DNA from: Cannabis sativa
Taxonomy: Eukaryota; Streptophyta; Magnoliopsida; Rosales; Cannabaceae
Reading direction: 5' to 3'
Assembly (NCBI RefSeq): GCF_029168945.1
Contig: NC_083604.1
Location: forward strand, 47,859,686-47,923,685
DNA length: 64,000 nt
The translations under genes and the position numbers were made by a program. The notes beneath the pieces were generated by a model. It was not told where the DNA came from, made no database searches, and was given only the letters and a program-made list of their open reading frames with translations. Positions 37,484-48,630 of this stretch are shown in pieces. How positions within the stretch are numbered: the stretch's first letter is position 1; each line of letters begins with the position of its first letter.

Positions 37484-37842
37484 ACCAAGCTCTGATTTGT
37501 GGGAAAATTACAAGTGTAGAATCAAATCAACTAAACATTAAACAATCAAAGAATTAGCACTGACAGGATTCACAAATCACGAACAATAATCAAAAGAAAA
37601 AAAAATAGGGATGAACAGAGTATGAATAACCAGAAACTAATTAAAGCTGTAAAATGATAAAAATAACACCAAGATATATACTGGTTCAAGTTCAATAGAT
37701 CTATGTGATCTATCGCTCTACTCCAGTTCTGGAACACCACCAAAATCCTCTTTATTCATTGACCAAGAATAGGTACAATACAATCGAGATTGATTCTCTA
37801 ATGAGTTTTCTCAAAGTGTTTCAACTCTCACACTCTTACCCA
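37484..37842 (-). repeat. LTR and primer site of the family D copia element
   Basis: On the minus strand ATCAGAGCTTGGTAAT (37482-37497) is the right part of a tRNA-iMet primer site plus the conserved sequence after it. The LTR then lies to the right, starting in + orientation with TGTGGGAAAA at 37498. Its outer end near 37842 (CCCA) is not confirmed by a target duplication, since the neighbouring Tat element is truncated there. Confidence 0.55.
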
Positions 37843-37844
37843 AG

Positions 37845-38900
37845 GAACAATAGTTCTCCTTTTTTCTGGTTTTCCTAGCAGTGGTGGCTTTCCCAGGTGT
37901 TCTTTGAGCTTATGGAAAGCTTCTTCACATTCCTCTCCCCAGATGAATTGCTTGTTTCCTTTGAGTATGTTAAAGAACGGTAAACACTTGTCGGTCGAGA
38001 TAAACCGGTTGAGTGCTGCTACCCTCCCCGTTAGACATTGCACTTCCTTGCGGTTCTTTGGTGACTCCATGTCTATTAGGGCCTGTATCTTTTCTGGGTT
38101 GGCCTCTATTCCCCTTTCATTAACCATGAAGCCTAAGAACTTTCCCGATGAGACCCAAAGACACAGCGGGATTGAGCTTCATTTGATACTTCTTCAAGGT
38201 GGTGAATGTTTCATCTAGGTCTTTAATCAAGTCCCCTGCCTTTTTTGACTTCACCAACATGTCATCCACGTACACTTCCATATTGCACCCGATCTGGCTG
38301 GCAAAGATTTTGTTGAAAAATATCTCATATGTGGCCCCGGCATTCTTGACACCAAATGGCATAACTCGATAGAAATAGAGTTCCCTATCCGTTATGAAGG
38401 ATGTGTGTTCCTCATCTGCTGGGTTCATGGGGATCTGATTATAGCCCGAGTATGCATCCATGAAGCATAGCACTTCGTTCTTGGCCGTTGCATCCACCGT
38501 TTGGTCTATGCGGGGGAGTGGGAAGCTATCTTTTGGGCATGCTTTATTCAAGTTAGTGAAGTCCACACAAACCCTCCATTTCCCATTTGGCTTGGGGACC
38601 AGGACAGGGTCAGACACCAACACTGGGTAGAAGGCTTCCCATATGAAGCGGTGCATTCGAGTTTGTCCACTTCCTCTTTCAACGCCACATATCGCACCGA
38701 GTTAAGGGCCCACCTCTTCTCTCTTACTAGTCTCGCCAGCGGGTCTATGTTTAGGTGGTGAGACATCACTGTGGGACTTATCCCCACTATATCTTTGTGT
38801 CCCCAAGCGAAGACAACTGCCATCCCTACAAGGTATTACTTTAGCTCGCGTTTGAGGTCCTCGTAAAGTTCTTTCCCAATCTTAAGCACTTTCAAAGGAT
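37845..38900 (-). pseudogene. Tat gypsy reverse transcriptase
   Basis: The open frame 38656-38120 holds most of the RT palm: VLVPKPNGKWRVCVDFTNLN, then LCFMDAYSGYNQIPMNP, FYRVMPFGVKNAGATYE, and the catalytic YVDDMLVKSK near 38265. The frame change near 38120 leads to 38127-37850 with GIEANPEKIQALIDM and EVQCLTGRVAALNRFIS, the RT/RNase H connection. It ends at LGKPPLLGKPEK, after which the sequence leaves the family. YVDD is intact but frameshifts and truncation inactivate it. Confidence 0.9.
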
Positions 38901-40925
38901 GCTCGGATATCACCCCTTCTTTAGTTTCTTCGATGGGTTCAACATGAACTTCCTCCTCCTTCACCCTTGGGTCCAGGTCTACCCTGATTCTTTTTTGGTC
39001 TGCCTCCTTTTCGCAACCAACCATGGCCATGGACTCGCAGGGTTTCGTGGCCATTCTAAGGGAAGTATTGTAGCACTCTCTTACCTCCTTCTACTCCCCC
39101 CTTACGATCGTGACTCCCTGGGAGTTGGGAACTTCATAGGTAGGTGATAAGTGGACACAATTCCCTTCAAGTTGTAGAACGAGGGTCTCCCAAGCACCGC
39201 GTTAAAAGCTATCAGACTTTCCACCATAATGAACGTGGCCATCACAGTCACCTGTTTAGGCTGCTCTCCCATGGTGAGGGGAAGCTCAATCATTCCTGAG
39301 GGATGGACTGAGTCCCCTATGAACTCATATATGGGTGTTGCACATGGCTTCAAATCCTTCATGCCCAACCCCATTTATTCTAGGGCGCTCCGGTAGAGTA
39401 GGTCAACCGAACTTCTATTGTCTATGAGTACTCGATGGACCCTAGCATTAGCCAGTTGGACAGGAAACACAAGCAGTCATTGTGGGGAAAGTGAACTCCT
39501 CATGCATCTTCTTCGGTGAACGTTATAGAGTACCTCTCCTCTTTTGAATTCTTAGGCGGTCTTTGTTCCAGGTTCATCATCATAGGTGGTTGTTTGGCCT
39601 CCCTGGCATGCCTATCTCTTCCCTTCCGAGTGTCTCCTTTTATTCTAGGTCCTTCGTTGATAGTTCTGACATCTCTTATCACCTCAAGGGCCTTGTAGGG
39701 GTGTTCTCGCCTTTTCTCCTCCCGCCCTCTCACCTTGGGACGTCTTTCTTCTCTCCAGTAGCCCCCAAAGTAACCCCTTTGGATCAGGTCCTCAATTTCC
39801 ATTCTGAGGTGGGTACACTCTTCCGTGGTGTGCCCAATATCCTTGTGAAATTTTCAGAACTTATTGGGTTCTCTCTTGGACCTATCTTTTCTCCGTGGAG
39901 GCGGCTTCTTGAACGACACCCAGTGTTCATTTGCCATAAAGATGTGTTCTCTTGAGCATGTGAGCCCAGTGTAATACGTGAACTCCCTACGTCGGGGCTC
40001 CTCTTCCCTTCTAACTCTCTTATTTCAGTAATTTTTGCCTCTATCAAACTCCCTCTTCCTTCGTGACTCTTCATGCGCGCGAGGGTTGGCTGACCCCAGG
40101 CTCGCTCTTTCCCTTGGTGAGATTTTCGTGCCCATCTTCGACCTGGATGTATTTTTTGGCCCTTTCGTGTAAATCTTCTAGGTCCTCCAATTTTTTTCTT
40201 TTAACCTTGTTGTTACACAACTTACTCTTTGGACGGATGCCTGCCGCGATGTCCATCTTGTGCTCATCTTTTGTCAGCCTTCCTACCCTGGCTGCTTCAG
40301 CATTGAAGCACTGGATGTAGCTCTTAAGGCTCTCAGTCTCTCCTTGCTTGATATTTTCCAGGCTCATTCTAGGGATAGTATATTCCTAGGACGCATAGTG
40401 TTGGGCCAAGAATTCATCAATGAATTACTTCCAAGACGTGATGGATCTGGGCGCCAACCTTTTGAACCACTTGTATGCTGCCCCCTTGAGCATCACCGCA
40501 AAACACTAGCACCTCGCTTTGCTTGTGACCCTCTTCATTTACGTTATCTCGTTGAAGGCGTCCAGGTGGTATTTTAGGTTTGTCAAACATTCATACGGGA
40601 CCATATTAGGTTATTTGAAATTTATGGGCAAGGGCTCCGCTTGAATCTCCCTTAAGAAAGGGGACTCCTCGTCAAAGTCGTCCTCTTCCCAATTATCTTC
40701 AGATGCAGTTGAGGATATTCTCCATCATAGGGCTTCCATCTCTTTGTCTAACTCTTTCATTCTCCTAGTAAACTTTTCCCGCAGATCAGTGGTGGCTGAC
40801 TTCGCCTTCTTCTCCTCCCAAAGGGAGTCTACTGTCTGCGAGCACTTTTTGGCTATGGCCTTCTGGCAGAGTTTCTCCCTTAAGTATTACTAGACCAGCT
40901 TGGACTCCATTTTCTTGGGTCGTGA
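38901..40925 (-). pseudogene. Tat gypsy gag (C-terminal part) and protease
   Basis: From 40610 downward the gag core is readable: YHLDAFNEIT, CFAVMLKGAAYKWFKRL, then MSLENIKQGETESLKSYIQC (40367) and VGRLTKDEHKMDIAAGI. A basic, charged stretch follows (39802-39500). The protease lies near 39450-39130: VLIDNRSSVDLLYRSALE, a stop, then MGLGMKDLKP...GRPSFYNLKGIVSTYHLPMK. The family motif is D-G-G-S-S; here it reads D-N-R-S-S. Multiple stops make it inactive. Confidence 0.85.
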
Positions 40926-40930
40926 GGAGG

Positions 40931-42279
40931 TGTTACGAAAATTATGAACAATACACAAGTGCACGTAATCAAGTAGTAAACTCACACGAGTGAGGTCGAA
41001 CCACAGGGAATTGAACTGAATACCACTAAATTAGACTTATGATTCTATTTGGTAGATAAATAATTTTGATAGATTTTGAAATAAAGAAAAATAAGAAAAT
41101 TAAAGAAAGCAATAAAAGTGTTTAATCAAGGATGAGAAATTAGGGAAAAGAATCCTGTCGATTTGATTACGCAGCTGTTAATCCTAATTACTATTCTCTT
41201 TCTCAATGTGAATGACAAATTATAAAAATAAACCTAACTCTTTTTAGATCTTTTAGGTCCTAAATCACATGTTATCTAATCATCTCTGAGATAGATTAAC
41301 ATATAATCAGCATTAAGCAATAATCTAAATGTCACAAAGGCTATGCAAATACTTTCGTTTCACATCAAAACCTAGTTTATCCAATTTTAGCATTCCCAAT
41401 TCTCACTTTTCAGATTTTGAATTGAGATCATAGAACATGTAGAAGGTGATCAATCTTAAACATGTAATTAAACACAAATATGGACAAATTCACAATCAAG
41501 AAAGGAGAAATAGCAATTATCATTAACCAAAAGTAATTTCAATCAACATTCATCATCTACCTAAGTAGGAGTTTAGTTCATAAAATCTATAATAACATCC
41601 ATAATCAAAACTACAACAAAAATTAACGTAGAAATTAAGAGTTTAAGAAAGAACTAGTTTGTGATTGCATTTCGGATCGCCACCATTGCTTCCTCTGCCT
41701 CCTTTCCTTCTAAAACACGAGCCCCTTAAATAGAAATTAGGGTTGCTACCTCTGAAAAAGTCAAAAATTGGCCAAAAATCCCGTGTTTCGCCCCTGGTCG
41801 CGACCATAGGCAAAATACGAAGAAAAAAAAAAAAAAAAAAAAAAAACTTGTTGTTTGGCCTCCTAGTCGCGACCATGGTCGCGACCATGGAAAGTGGTGG
41901 TCGCGACTACTGAAGCAAAATTTGACAACTTCAGCATCTTTCAGTAAAATGTGCATAACTTTCACATACAAACTCCAAATGAGTTGATTCAAGATGCGTT
42001 GGAAAGAAGAAAAATAAATCTAAAACTTTTATGCTTTGACGTTTTCTAAAATCTGATCAGAATATAGTCAAATTTAAGCTTGAAGTTTCAGCTTTATTTT
42101 CATGCAGAATTTTCTCTATTCTATAGATTATTGTTTTCTGAAATTTGATCAATTTATACATTCTAAGTGTGAAACCTGAAACCAAAGAAAACAAGCATAA
42201 TTCTATTCCAAAAAGAATAACAAAGAAGGAAAACAACTATAAAAAGTGACCCAAAACGTAGGCTAAAAATAGCCTAACA
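40931..42279 (-). repeat. Solo LTR, gypsy family B
   Basis: A 1349-bp inverted copy of the family B LTR, starting TGTTACGAAAATTATG and ending AAATAGCCTAACA. The flanks are GGAGG (40926-40930) and AGAGG (42280-42284), one mismatch in five. The shared block GAGGTCGAACCACAGGGAA is near 40992. A 25-bp A run at 41820-41846 and repeated GTCGCGACCATGG motifs (41795-41910) are specific to this copy. Confidence 0.87.
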
Positions 42280-42906
42280 AGAGGGCTCAGGATTTCTCCG
42301 GGTAGAAACCTTATGAGGGGAGGACTCAATGGTGTTGTTTGTTGAGTATTTTAAAGCCCCTTTTTCCCCCGGCTTGTCCGTCCTCTTTCTCCCTGCCTTT
42401 AGTGCTCCTCGTCTAAGAAGGAGTATCTCGGAGCGGCCTCTAAGGAGTTCCTCCAACGCCATTTGCATGTTTGCGACCGTCTCTTCCAGTCGCAAGTTCC
42501 TCAGCCTTAGTTCATTCATTTCCTCATCGTGTAGTCGGGTCCGTGAACCTAAACTTACCAAGTAGGTTCACTTCTCTTTTCCCAATCGTTGGTGGAAGGT
42601 TCTCGGGTCTTTCAGCCTCGACGGCTGCGGGTGCCTTATCGGGGATGGAGCTTTCGACTGTCAAGCTCCGTTATACTCTTCCAACGTGAGGGAGGTAGTC
42701 ATCCCATAGTGGGGTGGTTCACTTGTCATCCTCGAGTTTCTTGTTCTCCTCTTATGTCGAGGGTCTTTCACCATTTGTACCTCCTCCATTTTGTGGTGCT
42801 TCATCAACATCACCCCTTCCTTCGGCAGTTGCCACTGGCGGGGGATCAACTGGTGTTCATCGAGTCGTACTTCTGCTTCCTGACGGCGACGAGAACGTCT
42901 CAGCAT
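42280..42906 (-). pseudogene. Tat gypsy gag, N-terminal part
   Basis: The minus-strand frame starts MLRRSRRRQEAEVRLDEHQL at 42906 and, with a break near 42600, continues in 42561-42280 with a coiled-coil-like stretch (RLHDEEMNELRLRNLRLEET). It is basic at the N-terminus, as Tat gag proteins often are. It joins the C-terminal part after removal of the family B solo LTR. Confidence 0.65.
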
Positions 42907-43278
42907 CTTCTTGGTAACTTGTAGTAGAGAAGAAATGTTACTTTAGAATGTCGCTTCAAACAGACGGTGCTAAAACGTTAACGATCTGAACTTGTTAACG
43001 ATATAGATAAACTTTGTCAACTAATAATATTGATAAAATTTAATGGAACTTTGACTTTAATGCCAAGAAGAAAGAACTTCAGAATCTTTAAAGTGTTTGA
43101 AAGTTATATCTCATAAATTTTCTTTCAATGATACAAGTTTTTTCCTCTAGAAAAATCCCCCTCTACAATAGATGGGAGAGTCTAATTTATAGCCAGCCCC
43201 CTTCCCCTAACACCTTCAGCTTCTCTCATGCACACTATGACCAGTCGCTTTTACTTATCATTACACTGTCCCCTAAGC

Positions 43279-45163
43279 TGTTGGGTTTTGTACCCTAAAT
43301 AAAACCATTTACAATCTAATTAGTTATCAATATAAGAAATTTGAAGTGATTTATGTTTGCATGAATTTTACATGCTAATGGTTTAATATGTTTATTACAT
43401 TTACACACAAAATCAGTTAAGTCCAGGTCATATGTTTATTCACAATTACAGTATCGTCAACACAGTGGAATGTGATTGTGATCATATGAATCAAAAGACT
43501 AAGTCTCTGTTTCATCAGTGTTTTGGATTTACACTCATGTGATAATCAACGATGATGTGTACTTACACTTGGAGTAAGTGTTATGTTCTTTCCAGGACAT
43601 TGGTAAAGTATACTAGTTTCGAATGTATGGAGTATACATTGGGCTGGACCGATATTGCAACTTAGTTAAGATATTATAAACTTACCGTCATATCTTTCCA
43701 AGTCAATATCAGTAGTTGATCTTAAGATTAAAAGAATCTAAATCCTGATATGCTTAGGCTCAACTCAGGAGTACTATTCATGTTCTTTGATTTATTAGTT
43801 AAGCCTACTTTTGGGTCAGGGTGATACGTATATTTTGAGAACATGATAGTATGATTGAGTGGGAGTGCTGAACATAAATATGGAATCTATAGCTTCTACT
43901 GGTGTATAGAAGTCAAGTGATGATTCCCTTAGAACTTAGCTAAATAGAAGTAAATGGATGAGCTCTTGTTTAAGTGACTAATTCTAAGATCACTAAACAT
44001 CATTTACAGGTAGCTAAGTGTTTTAAGGGGCAAAATACGTTGAGGGGTGAGAACGGTAAAATTATCCCATCTCGATGTAAATCATTTATATAGAGGATCT
44101 TTGATCACAATAAGATTATAACAATAGTTAAATGAGATAGCATATCTATATCGTGGAACATATAATATGCTCTATATAAGTCTGAGAGTGCAATTCTAAG
44201 TTCTAAGAGTGGATTCAACGAAGAATTAATAAGTAGGAATTTACTTAGTAAATTCGGTTCACTTATTGGAAGCTCAGCATATAGATCCACGGTCCCCATT
44301 CTAGTTGAGACTATACTGCTTGTAAGACTCAATAATTGATTTGTGATTAATCAATTATAATTCTAAAGTTAGACTGTGTCTAATTTGTGAATTATCACTA
44401 AGCAGGGGCAAATTTGTAAAGAAAAGAGATTCTAGGTTTATTTATTTATTAATAGACTTTATATGTGTAATTAATAATTAAATTAAATGACAATATTATT
44501 TAATAATCTATTTAGTTATTAAATAATTAGTTTTGGCATTTAAATGGTTAGAATTGGAAAATTGGCGTTTTTGAGAAAATAGAAATAAAATTTGTGAAAA
44601 TTGCAAAATCCAAGTAAGGCCCATTAACACCTATGGCCGGCCACTTGGGATGGTTTTTTAAATTGATATTTTCATTATTTTAATGCCAAATAATTCCTAA
44701 CCTAAACCTAGTAGTTGGCTATAAATAGAAAGTGATGGCTGAGTCAAATAACATACTTTTAAAGCTTTTTGTCAGAAAATCAATTTTTCAAAAAAACTGA
44801 GCCTTCCCTCTCTCTTCTATAGCCAAACCTACCCTCTCTCTTTTCCTCTTCTAAATTTCGAAACCCTCAGTGATAGAGTAGTGCCCACACACAGCAAGTG
44901 GTACCTCAATCGTAGATTGGAAGACTGTGAAGGATCACACACAAAGAGAAGGACATTCGGGCTCAGATCTTGATAATACTCTGCGACAGAAAGGATACAA
45001 GGGTTAGAGATCTGAGTGGAAGGAGACATTATTCCGTTGCCATCAATGTAAGGTTTTCTTAACTTTATATGTGTTTATTTATCGTTTAAGAAAGTTCATA
45101 TTTAGGGTGTTAAACAACATACTTGTGAGTAGATCTAAGATCCTGGTAAAATAAATTCCAACA
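43279..45163 (+). repeat. Solo LTR, copia family A (subtype C)
   Basis: An 1885-bp unit beginning TGTTGGGTTTTGTACCC and ending AAATTCCAACA, with duplication TAAGC at 43274-43278 and 45164-45168. Its first 150 bp differ from both other subtypes, while the middle keeps the GGTGATACGTA and GTTCTTTCCAGGACATTGGT landmarks. Confidence 0.95.
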
Positions 45164-45252
45164 TAAGCAACCTGCCAAATTACACTAAAAAAGCTCCTTT
45201 CATTTTGTACCTCGGATGAACCAAAATTAATTCCTGTTACGTAAGCAGGTTA

Positions 45253-47123
45253 TGTTGGGTTTTATGCCCTGAATAAAACTCAATTTCAATGTAATCCGTA
45301 TTATTCAATATCAATAAAGAAACAGAAGTATTTTTCATTCATTTGTGTATGTTTTGGTTCACCTTATCAATTATTTGTCTATTTGATTTATAAATTCATC
45401 CAAACCCTTTTCACATACTTGTTCTTGTTTATTGTGTTGTCAGCACAGTGGAAAGTAAACATGACTATGTGATTAAAGATTCTTAGATTTATTAGAACAC
45501 TGGGGTTTTACTGATATGACAATTTACAACAGAGTTTACTTGCATTTGGAGAAATGCTATGTTCTTTCCAGAGCATTGGTTAAAGTAAAGCATGGGTTGG
45601 ATGCATGGAGTATGCATCTGAAGGGACGGATATTGAACTTTGACATAGATTTATTAAATTTACCGTGATATCTATTCAATTCAATATCACCTAGTTGATC
45701 CTAGATCAAATGATCTTAATCCTGATATGATTAGGCTCAATCTCAAGAGTGTTATTCGTGTCTTCGATTTGTTAGTTAAGCCTACTTTTGGGTCAGGGTG
45801 ATACGTACATTTTGGGAACACGGTAGTGCAATTGAGTGGGAGCGCTAACATAAATAAGGAATCTATAGCTTCTATCTGGCGAATAGAAAGTAAAAGATGA
45901 TTTCCTTCGAGCTTGACCAAACAAAAATAAATGGTGGAGTACTCATTTCACTTAGCTGTAATATCATTTATACGGGGTTAAGTGTTTTAAGGATAAAATA
46001 CATTGTAGGGTGTTACAGTAATTTGATCCCTTTACAGTGTAGATCATCTATATAGAGGATCATTGATCAAATTAGGATTATAACAATGGATAATTAATAG
46101 CGTGTCTATATGGTGGAACATATAGAGCGTTCTATATAGCTGAGAGTGCAATTCTAAGTTCTATGTGTGGATTCAACGAAGAATTAATAAGTCAGTGAAT
46201 TTAAGAGGTAAATTCTTGATCTGCTTATTGGAAGCTCGGATATATAGGCCCATGGTCCCCACACTAGTTGAGACAATACTACTTGTAAGACTCATTTAAT
46301 TGATTTTGATTAATCAATTATAATTCTCAAATTAGACTATGTCTATTTGTGAATTTATCACTAAGTAAGGGCGAAACTGTAAAGAAAGAGTTGATAGGGT
46401 ATATTTGTTAATTAAGAGACTTTGGTTAGTATAATTAATAAATATAGTAAATGACAATATTATTTAATAATTAATTATAGTTATTAAATAGTTGAAATTG
46501 ACATTTAAATGGTTGAATTTAAAAATTGGTATTTTTGAGAAAATGGGATGCAGAAATGATAAAACAGCAAAATTGCAAAAGTGAGGTCCATATCCACAAG
46601 CCATGGCTGGCCACTTTTATAGGATTTAACATTTAATATTTTCATTATTTTAATGCCATATAATTCAAACCTAACACTATGTGGCTTACTATAAATAGAT
46701 AGTGATGGCTTAGGAAATTATAACATGCATCTTATTCCTTTCAGATAAAAACCTGAGCCATCTTTCTAAACCTAGACGCCACCTCTCTTTCTTCCTTCTT
46801 CTTTGGTTGTTTCGAAATCCCTTAGTGATAGAGTAGTGCCCACACACAGAAAGTGGTACCTCAATCATAGTGTGGAAGATTGTGAAGAATCCAGATTCAA
46901 CAAAGAAGGACGTTCGGGCTCAGATCTTGATAATACTCTGCTACAGAAAGGATACAAGGGTTAGAGATCTGAGTGGAAGGAGACACATTATTCCGCTGCA
47001 CCCAATGTAAGGTTTCTCATACTTTATATGTGTTTACTTATAATCGTTTTAGAAGTTCATATTTAGGATGTTAATCAACATACTTATGAGTAGATCTAAG
47101 ATCCTGGTAAAAAAATTCCAACA
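45253..47123 (+). repeat. Solo LTR, copia family A (subtype B)
   Basis: An 1871-bp unit beginning TGTTGGGTTTTATGCCC and ending AAAATTCCAACA, with duplication GGTTA at 45248-45252 and 47124-47128. It is close in sequence to 34627-36510. Only 89 bp of Tat LTR separates it from the preceding solo LTR. Confidence 0.95.
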
Positions 47124-47207
47124 GGTTAAGTCGTCGTTGTCCCCACTAACACCTTCTCAGTAATTCTGCCGATGTTAGAAAGGAAAGGCAGATGGGCGGA
47201 GTCCTGA

Positions 47208-47345
47208 GGCTGCGTGCACTGGTGCGGGGCTGGCTGGGCACGCGGGCAGGCTGGGCGTGTGAGCAGGCTGGGCACGCAGGCAGGATGGGCGTGCGGGGTT
47301 GGCTGGGTGCACGGGGCAGGCTGGACGCGCGAGCTAGCTGTCCAC
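47208..47345 (+). repeat. GC-rich minisatellite (GGCTGGGCRCGCGGGCA-like)
   Basis: Seven or so degenerate copies of a roughly 18-bp unit such as GGCTGGGCACGCGGGCA lie inside the Tat LTR remnant, in strong contrast to the AT-rich surroundings. The 63-codon frame over it is a repeat artefact. Confidence 0.75.
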
Positions 47346-47519
47346 GAGGTTCATTGATGTGGATGCATCCAAGAGATGCGTGACGCGATTTGACTAAAGG
47401 ATACTTACAAGCAAAGGACGCAGGGACCGCCTTTTGTCCTTTTCTGTGAGTACAGAATATCTAGTGTCATTCACCCGCCTCCTTGCTATTTTTACTTCTC
47501 CTATTTTTGGTAGTTAACA

Positions 47520-48091
47520 AACTCATATCTTAAAAAATAAATATATATAAATATAATAATAAATTCAATAAAAATATAAAATTACTTTGAAAAGAAAAGT
47601 TAGGAAGTAAACTAAGAAAATTCTATGCTTACTTAAATAAATCTAGATTTTTGAAGAAAAAAAAATAAATTCAAAATTGTTCTCGTAAAATTTAATTTTT
47701 ACAAAAATTAAATTTTAAATATATTTTTTATATCAAAATAGATTTTTTAATAAATATAAATAATTTTTAATTTCTTAATTATTTTTAAATAATTTCTTTT
47801 TTAATTTTTTTTGATCATTGAGAATAATTTTTTTTAAAATTTACTAAAAAAATATTGAATTTTTCTCATTTTTATTTTAAAGGGGTAAGATTTAATAGTT
47901 GTCAAAGTTCAAGGGATAAAATTGCTAATTTACAAAGACACGTAAGCTTTTAAAAAAAATAATGAGACAACCTAACAGACGGACTAAATTTTTATAAATG
48001 TAAAGTTTAAGGGCGATCTTAACAAGTTGTATATTTTAGGGGACAAAATAAGTATTGTTGAAAATTTAAGAGGTAAAATTATTAATTATTC
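47520..48091. mobile_element. Long-arm foldback element, copy 3 (left part lost)
   Basis: Matches the right-hand half of the copy at 19593-20634, beginning ACTCATATCTTAA and ending ATTAATTATTC. The right arm keeps CTAACAGACGGACTAAAT and TTGTATATTTTAGGGGACA. The left half is absent because the Tat LTR abuts at 47519. Confidence 0.65.
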
Positions 48092-48630
48092 AATTTCAAA
48101 ATAACCTTATATTTATATTATTATAATTAAATATCAAGTCCTATATATTTTGATCTAATTTTTTTTTAAAAGAAAAAACTCATTAACTTAACTATCACTA
48201 GTACTAGTGCCTATTAATATATCTTCCAAAGTTTAGCATCAACTATAATATCATGTTTACTAATAACCAATATGAATTAATTGTAAGAGAGTCATTCTCT
48301 TACATTTGTTTATTTAATTTATTAAATTTAGGAAATAGAGAACTTGATTAAATAAGCGAGAAAAGAAAGGGAGAACTTTCCCCACTTTTCTAGAGAATGA
48401 CATTAAGGATAATGAATTTTATTTATTTTTATTTTATTTTTTAATATTAAATTTATAATGACAATTTTATCCTTTAAAATATGTCTTATAAAATAATTGT
48501 CTTATACTATAGTTTAACTCAAAATGGTAATTTAGTCAATTTAAGCATTCTGATTACATTTCTTGATAAAGTAAACAAGATAAATCACTATCATTCCGTT
48601 TCTAAGCACTTTTAGTAAACAACATATTAT
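48092..48630. other. AT-rich spacer, no gene recognised
   Basis: About 540 bp of AT-rich DNA. Its last five bases (ATTAT, 48626-48630) are the target duplication of the gag-only element. Confidence 0.5.

Larger units (their letters stand above)
33935..37842 (-). mobile_element. Truncated copia element (family D), minus strand
   Basis: The order from right to left is LTR (about 37842-37498), primer site, gag (37414 downward), zinc knuckle (about 36755), protease, and the start of integrase (to about 33935). A family A solo LTR splits the protease region. Everything beyond early integrase is missing. The right boundary abuts the truncated Tat element. Confidence 0.78.
37845..47519 (-). mobile_element. 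Tat-type Ty3/gypsy element, 3'-truncated, heavily interrupted
   Basis: Read right to left: an LTR (47519 to about 42918, split twice), gag, protease, and RT up to the start of RNase H near 37845, where it is truncated. The RT sequence (FTNLNKACPKDSFPLPRIDQ) and RNase H lead-in are characteristic of the Tat lineage. Insertions inside it are the family B solo LTR (40931-42279) in gag and two family A solo LTRs in the LTR. Confidence 0.82.
42918..47519 (-). repeat. LTR of the Tat element, split by two family A solo LTRs
   Basis: The remaining pieces are 42918-43278, 45164-45252 and 47124-47519, together about 830 bp once target duplications are removed. The outer end CA at 47518-47519 (TGTTAACTACC on the minus strand) is plausible because foldback sequence resumes at 47520. 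The inner end near 42918 is approximate and no standard primer site could be read. Its outer part includes a GC-rich minisatellite. Confidence 0.6.

Noticed and set aside
47192..47383. 63-codon Gly/Arg/Ala-rich ORF
   Set aside because: It is the translation of a GC-rich minisatellite within an LTR remnant.
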